Positions 1 to 5,880 of a DNA stretch of 6,455 nt are shown here, in pieces (the stretch's first letter is position 1; every line of letters starts with the position of its first letter). A program made the position numbers and the translations under genes. Origin of the DNA: an uncultured Bacilli bacterium (lineage in GTDB: Bacteria; Bacillota_I; Bacilli_A; RF39; UBA660); NCBI GenBank assembly GCA_934090775.1, contig CAKOKF010000056.1, positions 1 through 6,455 of the forward strand, in the 5' to 3' direction. The notes under the pieces were generated by a model that was given only the letters and a program-made list of their open reading frames with translations, was not told where the DNA came from and did no database searches.

Positions 1-1
1 T

Positions 2-481
2 GCTGGAGCAAATAATCCTATAATGGATAATGTTGAAATTAATAATCCAAATATGAGTAGTATGAATAGTGAAGGCGGTAATAATGAATTTAATGCAGGT
101 TTAGCTAATAATCATGATAGTAACATAATAAATAATCAACTAAATATACCAAACAACGGAGAAACTCCAGCCGTTGTAAATTTACAGAAAGCTTTAAGTA
201 CACCAAATACTCAAAATGTAGCTACTGATAATATAAATAATGTTGCTTTGGGTGGTTCAATTAATGTTGGGAATATTCCAAATAATGGCGCTGACAATGT
301 TGTAAATATATCCGATATTGATAATAGTGATACTTCTAATACTAATACTACTAAAAAAGGTAAAATAAATTTACCAATTATTATGTTGGCTTTAATAATA
401 GTCGTATCTATAGGGGTAATCATTTTAAAAAAAGATGTTTTAGCAACCTTTTTTGAAACTTTAATGAATAATAGAAAGTAA
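2..481 (+). CDS. Asn-rich protein with C-terminal membrane anchor (5' end outside window)
   Basis: Function not recognised. The frame is open from the first bases of the window (AGANNPI precedes the first ATG at 23) with the same Asn-rich composition, so the gene most likely begins upstream and this is its 3' part; if 23 is the true start the protein has 152 residues. About 110 residues of low-complexity, Asn-rich, probably disordered sequence contain a diverged internal repeat of the form NIPNNG-x4-VVN (about bases 143-181 and 272-307). A basic stretch (KKGK) then leads into one hydrophobic helix (about bases 370-430, LPIIMLALIIVVSIGVIIL) and a short tail ending NNRK. This suggests a tail-anchored or single-pass membrane protein. 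Basic residues flank the helix on both sides, so orientation is unclear. It is separated from the next gene by a terminator and ends in TAA. Confidence is high that it is coding, low on role. Confidence 0.75.
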   Translation, partial: AGANNPIMDNVEINNPNMSSMNSEGGNNEFNAGLANNHDSNIINNQLNIPNNGETPAVVNLQKALSTPNTQNVATDNINNVALGGSINVGNIPNNGADNVVNISDIDNSDTSNTNTTKKGKINLPIIMLALIIVVSIGVIILKKDVLATFFETLMNNRK

Positions 482-507
482 AAGAACGATAATTAAACGA
501 ATCGAAA

Positions 508-548
508 AAAATAAGAGGTATTGTTGTTATGGCAATACTGCTTTTTTT
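508..548 (+). terminator. Rho-independent terminator after the Asn-rich protein gene
   Basis: GTATTG (518-523) pairs perfectly with CAATAC (533-538) around a 9-base loop. An A-rich stretch before the stem and a run of seven T (542-548) after it can extend the pairing. It lies 26 bases after the TAA stop at 481. The stem core is only 6 bp and AT-rich, so strength is uncertain, but the arm, loop and T-tract arrangement is typical. Confidence 0.7.
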
Positions 549-557
549 GTTTAATTG

Positions 558-587
558 TTGCGATATTAATAAGATATGTGGTATTAT
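558..587 (+). promoter_or_regulatory. Extended -10 sigma-A-type promoter for the three-gene unit
   Basis: The -10 box TATTAT (582-587) is preceded by TG at 579-580, giving the extended -10 form TGnTATTAT. A -35-like TTGCGA sits at 558-563 with an 18-base spacer. Initiation would fall near 594, leaving a leader of under 20 bases that begins just before the ribosome binding site at 601. The element sits between the terminator ending at 548 and the gene at 612, where a promoter is expected. Confidence 0.6.
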
Positions 588-600
588 ATTGTCGTAATAA

Positions 601-605
601 GGAGG
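601..605 (+). promoter_or_regulatory. Ribosome binding site fixing the start at 612
   Basis: GGAGG (AAGGAGG with the preceding bases) lies 6 bases before ATG 612. The in-frame ATG at 576 overlaps the promoter spacer and would lie upstream of the likely transcription start, so 612 is the start. Confidence 0.85.
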
Positions 606-611
606 ATCAAC

Positions 612-866
612 ATGAGTTGGACTAGTGGAAATGTTTTTGAACTTTATGGCGCTAATTATGTAATAGTAACTAGCTTAAATAAGGATGGAAAACATTATTT
701 ATTTTTAAATAGAATGATAAACGAAGATGAAATAGGAGAAAATTATTATATTGCTTTAGAAGAAAATGATGAAGTAAGAATAATTAATGATGAGAAGATT
801 ATTAATGAATTGTTGCCAATTTTTGAACAAAAAGTGTTAGTAGCAGCAAGTAATGTAGGAAAGTAG
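612..866 (+). CDS. Small acidic DUF1292-like protein, first copy
   Basis: An 84-residue soluble protein with no signal peptide or membrane segment. Its layout is a beta strand (YVIVTSL, residues 16-22), a turn with D25-G-K-H-Y29, a second strand, then ENYYIALEE (43-51), a further short strand with DEVRII (53-58), and a C-terminal helix (about 59-77). This strand-rich, acidic pattern resembles the DUF1292 (YrzB-type) proteins of Bacillota, whose function is unknown; the match is by eye and could be wrong. It is the first gene of a tight unit: its TAG stop is only 10 bases before the start of the long coiled-coil gene. The gene at 3150 encodes a distant relative with the same D-x-K-x-Y and EN-aromatic motifs. 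ATG 612 was chosen for its strong ribosome binding site. Confidence 0.8.
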   Translation: MSWTSGNVFELYGANYVIVTSLNKDGKHYLFLNRMINEDEIGENYYIALEENDEVRIINDEKIINELLPIFEQKVLVAASNVGK

Positions 867-871
867 GGTGG
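866..871 (+). promoter_or_regulatory. Ribosome binding site favouring ATG 877 over GTG 868
   Basis: GGGTGG begins within the TAG stop of the upstream gene and ends 5 bases before ATG 877. The same GGTGG-type site precedes the gene at 5881. The alternative GTG at 868 would lie inside this site and has only a weak AGGA at 857-860, so it is less likely; choosing it would add three residues. Confidence 0.65.
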
Positions 872-876
872 CTATT

Positions 877-3135
877 ATGGATAATTTAATGGAATTGATA
901 TTGGAACAAGAGAAAAGTGATGTTATTGATAATTTAATTGATGTATATCAAAGATTTATAGATTTAGCTAAAGATAATGGAATAGTTTCTTATAAAGATA
1001 AAGATGATAAAGAAGTTACTATTGAAGAAGAAGAGAAAAAGTTAAGTGAACTAGCTAATCCTGATGATATCGCAAATTCTTTAAATTCATTTGTAAGTGG
1101 ACTTGATAAAAATGAAAACTTACAAAAATTGACTAAAAAATATAGAGATGCCAAAGAAAAGTATGATAAAGTTGTTATTAAAACAAATGAATCTTTAAAA
1201 AATATTGAAGAAAGTATCAAAATGATGAGAGGAGCAAACTGGCTTGATTCATATTTTTCTAATGCTGATGTTCAAAATAAAGTTTTAATAAAATTTTATA
1301 AGGATAAATATGGTTTAAAAGAAACTAAAGAAGGATTAGACTGTTTAAGTGATTTTGTTGTTCAGTTAGAAAATTTAAAGGATGATCCAAATATTGATCC
1401 TAAGATGAAGGGCAATGATTTGGCAACTTTGAAAACTTATATTAATCGTATTAAATCATTCTCTTCTAAACCTACTGAAGAACTAGAATATGATGTTGCT
1501 GAAAATATTCAGGCTAATATAAATTTAAGTTATGATGAATTGCAAACTCGAATTGATCAACATAGGCGTGCAATTGAAAGCTGTAGGATTACTATTAATA
1601 ATATTAGTAGAAATTCTACTAGTGAATCAGGTTTGTCTAAAGAACAAAAAGAAAGGATTGAATTAGTTCAAAAACAAATAGATGAATATAATAAGCATAT
1701 TAATATTTATTGTGGGATATATTTTTTAAAGAAACTAAGGGAAGATAATGTACTTACGGCATTAGAGTTTTGGGCTAAAGTTAACCAGTTTGATTTTGGC
1801 GATGATAAATCTAAAGGGGATCCTTCTTTAGAAAAATATAAAAAATTGAGTGAATATATTTATGCTTCACCGGATATTTTATCCGAGAAGTTAGAGGATG
1901 CTAATAAATCTTTAATAGATACTGCTAATAATGATGAATTAAAGCAGGCAAAAAAAGAATTAGATGAAGCTGAAAAAGATAAAATTTGGAAAGAATTTGT
2001 CGATTTAAATACTGAAAAAGAACAAAATATTAAAAACTATCAAGATAATAAAGATTGTCGTAATGCATTTGAATTTTTATTTAAAGTCTTATTAGGCAAT
2101 TCGGATGTTAATAAAGAAAATATAACAGAAAAGATTGATGATTATATAACTAAAATTAAAAATTCGGAAAGTGATCCTAAAGCTTTAGAAGAAATAGAAA
2201 AAGAAATAATTATATATGACCCATCTAAAAGAGATGTTAATATTGATAAACTAAGAAAATTAACAAAACATGAAAATCTAGAAGATATTAAAGTTGATTT
2301 AGAACAAGAAGTATTAAAATATAAAACTAATAGTAAAGTAACTCCAAAAGGTATAAATAAAAAAGCTGTTTTAAAAGCCGTAGCTGGTATTGCTGGTGGT
2401 GTTGTTGGTTTTGGTTTAGCTGTTAATCCAGTTACTGGGGCTATCTTAACACCACTTGTAACCACAGTATCAATGGGTAAAACAGCTTGGAATGTTGTTA
2501 AATTTGTTGATCGAAAATTGCATAAAGGTATAGATGAAAAAGATTTAGCAACGACAAAGTTTATCAATAAAATCTCGGCACCATTAAAAAAATTAGGTGA
2601 TAAAATAATTCCAAAAGGTTTAAAAGAGGGCCTTAATAAAGTAAATAAAGCTTTAAAAAATGAATATGTTCAAGCGATATTCAATGGTATGGCAGCCGGT
2701 TATTCAATAGGTAAGATTTATAAAGTTGGTAAAAATATATTTGAAGCCCGTAGCGCTACTACTGAGGCTAAACCCCAAACCTTTAAATCACCAACAACCC
2801 AAGAAGATTATAACTTAAATAGAAATACAACTTTAGAACCAAGATCAAGCGTTGGCGATTTAGCTCAAGTTCCAAGAGATACTGGTATCCTTGATTTTGT
2901 TAAAGGTCAAACTTATGATTTAAGTGAAATTGCCAAGGGTTATGCTGCTTCTGGTCAAGCCTCTGATAAAGCTGTTAATTTAATAACAGCCGCCGGAAAA
3001 AATGTGACTTTTGATAGAACCGTAATAAGAGATGGCGTCGAATGGTGTCACTTCCTTCAAGAAAATGGCCAAGGCTATGCTTGGTTCCCTAAAGAAGTAG
3101 TAGAAGAAGTACTAAAAGCTAAAGGCCTACATTAG
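877..3135 (+). CDS. Long coiled-coil protein with Gly-rich hydrophobic segment and SH3-like C-terminus
   Basis: Family not recognised. The protein has 752 residues. Residues 1 to about 485 are acidic/lysine-rich and helical, with long stretches suited to coiled coil (for example around 65-115, 210-275 and 340-390). Residues 497-528 form an Ala/Gly/Val-rich hydrophobic stretch (glycine-zipper-like AGIAGGVVGFG) broken by N-P, enough for a membrane hairpin or a buried helical pair. A second weakly hydrophobic part follows (about 529-545), then a basic helical region (about 550-635). After a polar linker, the C-terminus (about 669-752) has strands around T711-V716, W723 and G731-x-G-Y-A-W736, resembling a bacterial SH3-like fold; this is a by-eye guess. 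There is no N-terminal signal peptide, so the long N-terminal part is probably cytoplasmic. It sits between two small DUF1292-like genes (gaps of 10 and 14 bases) and is presumably co-translated and functionally linked with them. It ends in TAG. Confidence 0.8.
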   Translation: MDNLMELILEQEKSDVIDNLIDVYQRFIDLAKDNGIVSYKDKDDKEVTIEEEEKKLSELANPDDIANSLNSFVSGLDKNENLQKLTKKYRDAKEKYDKVVIKTNESLKNIEESIKMMRGANWLDSYFSNADVQNKVLIKFYKDKYGLKETKEGLDCLSDFVVQLENLKDDPNIDPKMKGNDLATLKTYINRIKSFSSKPTEELEYDVAENIQANINLSYDELQTRIDQHRRAIESCRITINNISRNSTSESGLSKEQKERIELVQKQIDEYNKHINIYCGIYFLKKLREDNVLTALEFWAKVNQFDFGDDKSKGDPSLEKYKKLSEYIYASPDILSEKLEDANKSLIDTANNDELKQAKKELDEAEKDKIWKEFVDLNTEKEQNIKNYQDNKDCRNAFEFLFKVLLGNSDVNKENITEKIDDYITKIKNSESDPKALEEIEKEIIIYDPSKRDVNIDKLRKLTKHENLEDIKVDLEQEVLKYKTNSKVTPKGINKKAVLKAVAGIAGGVVGFGLAVNPVTGAILTPLVTTVSMGKTAWNVVKFVDRKLHKGIDEKDLATTKFINKISAPLKKLGDKIIPKGLKEGLNKVNKALKNEYVQAIFNGMAAGYSIGKIYKVGKNIFEARSATTEAKPQTFKSPTTQEDYNLNRNTTLEPRSSVGDLAQVPRDTGILDFVKGQTYDLSEIAKGYAASGQASDKAVNLITAAGKNVTFDRTVIRDGVEWCHFLQENGQGYAWFPKEVVEEVLKAKGLH

Positions 3136-3149
3136 AAAGGTGACAAGTA

Positions 3150-3401
3150 ATGAAAGATAGAATAATAAAATTAGATGATAATAAAACTTATTATGTTTTA
3201 GAAAAAATAACACTTGATAATAAAATATATATTATGATGACAGAATATAATATGAAAGATGATGTTTTAGATACTGAAAACTTTATAATAAAAGAAGTAG
3301 AAAAACAAGATGATAAGTTAGCACTTAAAGAAATAGAAAATCAAGAACTCGGTAGTAAAGTAGCGATGGAACTATTAAAGAAATATCGTGAAGAAAACTA
3401 A
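3150..3401 (+). CDS. Small charged DUF1292-like protein, second copy
   Basis: An 83-residue soluble, highly charged protein of unknown function. It starts with a strand (RIIKLD, residues 4-9), then YYVLEKI (14-20), a turn D23-N-K-I-Y27, a strand IMMTEY, then ENFIIKEVE (43-51) and a C-terminal Lys/Glu helix ending in KKYREEN. The order of elements, the D-x-K-x-Y motif and the EN-aromatic-x-I motif match the 84-residue product of the gene at 612, suggesting distant paralogy; both look like DUF1292-type proteins, though identity is low. The start at 3150 follows AAAGGTGA (3136-3143) with 6 bases of spacing and lies 14 bases after the stop of the coiled-coil gene. It is the last gene before the terminator at 3419 and ends in TAA. 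Confidence 0.8.
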   Translation: MKDRIIKLDDNKTYYVLEKITLDNKIYIMMTEYNMKDDVLDTENFIIKEVEKQDDKLALKEIENQELGSKVAMELLKKYREEN

Positions 3402-3418
3402 AATAATTTAAAACTTAG

Positions 3419-3446
3419 AGGATAGAAGGAAAACCCTATCCTTTTT
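3419..3446 (+). terminator. Rho-independent terminator closing the three-gene unit
   Basis: AGGATAG (3419-3425) pairs perfectly with CTATCCT (3436-3442). Inside, GG (3428-3429) can pair with CC (3434-3435) around an AAAA loop with a two-base AA bulge. The T run 3442-3446 follows directly. It lies 17 bases after the TAA at 3401 and before the ftsA promoter, so it separates the two transcription units. Confidence 0.85.
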
Positions 3447-3457
3447 AAGTGGGAATA

Positions 3458-3486
3458 TTGCAAATAAAATTAAACTTTAGTATAAT
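3458..3486 (+). promoter_or_regulatory. Near-consensus sigma-A-type promoter for ftsA-ftsZ
   Basis: TTGCAA (3458-3463) and a perfect TATAAT (3481-3486) are separated by exactly 17 bases. Transcription would start near 3493, giving a leader of about 22 bases before ATG 3515. It lies just after the terminator of the preceding unit. This placement rules out translation of the upstream in-frame GTG at 3449. Confidence 0.85.
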
Positions 3487-3504
3487 TAGTTATAGAAAAA
3501 GAGT

Positions 3505-3510
3505 AGAGGT
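3505..3510 (+). promoter_or_regulatory. Ribosome binding site of ftsA
   Basis: AGAGGT, 4 bases before ATG 3515, is a moderate Shine-Dalgarno match with short spacing. It supports 3515 as the ftsA start in place of the GTG at 3449, which has no such site. Confidence 0.65.
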
Positions 3511-3514
3511 ACTT

Positions 3515-4756
3515 ATGCGAAAGATAATGTCTAGTTTAGATATCGGTTATGCTAGTATTAAATTTATAGTCGCCGAAATGAATAAAAAGAAATTATATGT
3601 TTTAACAAGTAGTATCGTAAATAATGATGCTATCAAAAAAGATATGACAATTGATTATGATATTTTAGAAGCTATTATTAAAAAAATACTAAGTGATACT
3701 AAAGAAAAATTAGGCATTGAAATAAAAAAGACTTTACTAACAATTCCATCTGATAGTGCTTCTTTTACGATTAATAAAGCGAAGATAGATATTAAAAATG
3801 AAGATAACTTAGTTACTACTGACGATATGATAAAAGTAGTTAATTTATCAGGAAAGAATGTTGTACAAGATAATATGGAGTTAGTAAATATTACGCCTTT
3901 ATATTATACTTTAGATGATAGTAGTAGAACTGATATACCAGTTAATACTTTTAGTAAAACTTTAGAAGTTCAAAGTATTATTACTAGTTCAAGGAAAGAT
4001 GATGTTTATAAATATTTAAGAGTACTTGATAACTTAGGAGTAAGTGTAGTTGATATAAGTTATGATGTAGTTGGTAATTATTATGCATTAAAGAATGAGG
4101 ATATGGATACTACTTGTGGGGTTATTATTGATATAGGTTATTTAAGTACGAGTGTTTCGGCTTATAATAAAGGTGTACTTGTTAATACTATAAAGATTAA
4201 AGTAGGTAGTTTAAATGTTTTAAAAGATATTAGTTATGTTTATAAGATACCTTTAAGTAGTGCTAAGGAAGTATATAAAAAGTTAGGACTTGGTAGTAGT
4301 AAAAATGCTAGTAATTTAGAAAAGATGGAATTAAAAGATAATAATGGTGATAAATTAATAATAAATCAAGTTAATTTAAGTGAAATTATCGAATCAAGGG
4401 TTAATGAGATACTTTCTATGGCTAAAAAGCAAATTAACACCTTAACAAAAAGACAAATAAGTTATATAATATGTACAGGTGGAATAGCAAATATAGGTGA
4501 TTTTGACTTAAATGTTTTAGAAATATTTGGGAAGAATGCTAGAGTTGGCTATATTAATACAATTGGAATTAGAGATACAAGGTATGCTAGTACTTTGGGA
4601 TTAATTAAATGGTATGATTATAATGCTAAGTTAAAAAATTACGATTATTCCATATTGAGTTTAGAAGAACAAGAAGAATTTAGTAGAGAAGAAAGTGAAG
4701 CAAAAGCTAGTAATAATAGTATTATTGGTAAAGTCTTTGACTATTTCTTTGAATAA
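3515..4756 (+). CDS. ftsA: Cell division protein FtsA (divergent)
   Basis: An actin-like ATPase that tethers FtsZ filaments to the inner face of the membrane and recruits later divisome proteins. It has 413 residues, within the family's usual length. Visible landmarks: phosphate-1 loop D9-I-G-x4-K16; the region after about residue 80 corresponding to the FtsA-specific 1C domain, ending near LEVQSIITSS; phosphate-2 region D206-I-G-Y-L-S-T-S; conserved E-x-R295-x-x-E298 helix; adenosine motif T321-G-G323; and the TLGLIKWY region before the tail. After a Glu-rich linker it ends in SIIGKVFDYFFE (402-413), an amphipathic helix of the kind FtsA uses as a membrane-targeting sequence. Oddities: the phosphate-2 loop lacks the usual GGGT-type residues, and the 1C domain appears reduced. 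The start at 3515 is fixed by its ribosome binding site and by the promoter at 3458-3486. ftsZ follows after 18 bases, almost certainly in one transcript. Confidence 0.93.
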   Translation: MRKIMSSLDIGYASIKFIVAEMNKKKLYVLTSSIVNNDAIKKDMTIDYDILEAIIKKILSDTKEKLGIEIKKTLLTIPSDSASFTINKAKIDIKNEDNLVTTDDMIKVVNLSGKNVVQDNMELVNITPLYYTLDDSSRTDIPVNTFSKTLEVQSIITSSRKDDVYKYLRVLDNLGVSVVDISYDVVGNYYALKNEDMDTTCGVIIDIGYLSTSVSAYNKGVLVNTIKIKVGSLNVLKDISYVYKIPLSSAKEVYKKLGLGSSKNASNLEKMELKDNNGDKLIINQVNLSEIIESRVNEILSMAKKQINTLTKRQISYIICTGGIANIGDFDLNVLEIFGKNARVGYINTIGIRDTRYASTLGLIKWYDYNAKLKNYDYSILSLEEQEEFSREESEAKASNNSIIGKVFDYFFE

Positions 4757-4763
4757 CTGGAAC

Positions 4764-4769
4764 GGAGAG
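4764..4769 (+). promoter_or_regulatory. Ribosome binding site of ftsZ, fixing ATG 4775
   Basis: GGAGAG lies 5 bases before ATG 4775. The in-frame GTG at 4769 overlaps this site, so it is not the start. ATGs at 4784 and 4790 are possible but farther from the site than usual. Confidence 0.7.
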
Positions 4770-4774
4770 TGTTT

Positions 4775-5851
4775 ATGTACGAGATGAAAATGGATCAAAT
4801 TGCAAAGATTAAAGTTATAGGTGTTGGTGGTGGCGGTTGTAATGCCGTTAATAGAATGATTGAATCGGGTGTTCAAGGAGTAGAATTTATCGTTGCTAAT
4901 ACCGATTTACAAGTTTTAAATGTTAGTAAAGCCGAAACTAAGTTACAAATAGGTAAGAGTATTACTAATGGACTAGGAGCTGGGGCGAATCCTGATGTAG
5001 GACGTGAGGCGGCCTTAGAAAGTAAAAAAGAAATTGAAGAAGCCTTAAGTGGGGCCGATATGGTTTTTGTTACATGTGGTATGGGAGGAGGCACTGGTAC
5101 GGGTGCAGCGCCAATTGTTGCCGAGATTGCCCAAGATTTAGGAGCTTTAACCGTTGGTATTGTTACGAAACCATTCCGCTTTGAAGGTAAAAAGAGAATG
5201 GATCATGCCGAGATTGGGATTGAAGAATTAAGACATCATGTGGATACCATTATTGTTATTCCAAACGATAGATTAAGAGATATTATTGATAGAACAACCC
5301 CAATGATGGAAGCATTTAAAGAAGTTGATAATGTTTTAAGACGTGGTGTTCAATCAATATCGGATTTAATTGCTGTATCTGGTTTAGTAAACTTAGACTT
5401 TGCCGATGTTAAGACGATTATGTCAAAACGTGGTAATGCGATTATTGGTATTGGTATTGGTGTTGGTGAAAATAGAGCCGTAGAAGCTGCTAAACAAGCT
5501 GTATCAAGTCCATTACTTGAAACGACTATCGATGGGGCAACAGATGCGATTATCAATATTACTGGTGGTAATTCATTAACATTATTTGAAGCTGAGGATG
5601 CTGCCGAAGTAGTTAGAAATGCTGCTAATACGGATATTAATACCATCTTTGGAGCCGTTATCAATGAAAACTTAAACGATGAAGTAATTGTTACAGTAAT
5701 TGCTACTGGATTTGATGATAATTTGGATAGCGATACCGATGATGGTGATACTGATTATACAAGAATGGATTCATATAATAATAAAGATGAAGATGAGGAT
5801 GATGGCGATGTTGATATTCCGCCATTCTTAAGAAGTAGAGATAGATATTAA
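4775..5851 (+). CDS. ftsZ: Cell division GTPase FtsZ
   Basis: The tubulin homologue that polymerises into the cytoplasmic division ring. It has 358 residues. The N-terminal GTPase domain opens with KVIGVGGGGCNAVNRM (from about residue 13). The tubulin signature G104-GGTGTG-110 binds the GTP phosphates. The T7 synergy loop N206-L-D208-F-A-D211 supplies the acidic residues that complete the active site of the neighbouring subunit. The core ends near residue 312 (VIATGFDDN). A linker of about 33 residues, nearly half Asp/Glu, leads to the C-terminal peptide VDIPPFLRSRDRY (346-358), the canonical docking site for FtsA and other partners, ending in a basic tail. All key residues are present, so it should be functional. 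It is co-transcribed with ftsA (18-base gap) and followed by a metallophosphoesterase gene after 29 bases with no visible terminator. Confidence 0.98.
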   Translation: MYEMKMDQIAKIKVIGVGGGGCNAVNRMIESGVQGVEFIVANTDLQVLNVSKAETKLQIGKSITNGLGAGANPDVGREAALESKKEIEEALSGADMVFVTCGMGGGTGTGAAPIVAEIAQDLGALTVGIVTKPFRFEGKKRMDHAEIGIEELRHHVDTIIVIPNDRLRDIIDRTTPMMEAFKEVDNVLRRGVQSISDLIAVSGLVNLDFADVKTIMSKRGNAIIGIGIGVGENRAVEAAKQAVSSPLLETTIDGATDAIINITGGNSLTLFEAEDAAEVVRNAANTDINTIFGAVINENLNDEVIVTVIATGFDDNLDSDTDDGDTDYTRMDSYNNKDEDEDDGDVDIPPFLRSRDRY

Positions 5852-5868
5852 TATTTAGAAGTATAAAA

Positions 5869-5875
5869 AGGTGGG
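5869..5875 (+). promoter_or_regulatory. Ribosome binding site of the metallophosphoesterase gene
   Basis: AGGTGGG lies 5 bases before ATG 5881, the same GGTGG-type site seen before the gene at 877. It supports 5881 as the start. I see no promoter or terminator in the 29 bases after ftsZ, so readthrough from the ftsA promoter is likely. Confidence 0.75.
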
Positions 5876-5880
5876 ATAGT

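Noticed and set aside
529..597. 22-codon open frame beginning MAILLFLF
   Set aside because: It overlaps the terminator stem and the promoter and has no ribosome binding site.
576..611. Start of the first DUF1292-like gene at ATG 576
   Set aside because: This ATG lies in the promoter spacer, upstream of the likely transcription start; ATG 612 has a strong GGAGG at the right distance.
1871..1885. Perfect inverted repeat CGGATA-TTT-TATCCG
   Set aside because: It lies inside a coding region with no T-tract and only a 6-bp stem; such short palindromes are expected by chance.
2142..2567. Minus-strand open frame of 141 codons inside the coiled-coil gene
   Set aside because: It is the antisense shadow of a clear gene, with no ribosome binding site considered convincing and low-complexity Ser/Thr/Leu content typical of reversed AT-rich codons. 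The minus-strand frames over ftsA and ftsZ were rejected for the same reason.
3449..3514. N-terminal extension of FtsA from GTG 3449 (22 extra residues)
   Set aside because: The extension spans the promoter (3458-3486) and most of it lies before the likely transcription start; it has no ribosome binding site, and FtsA homologues start near the LDIG motif.
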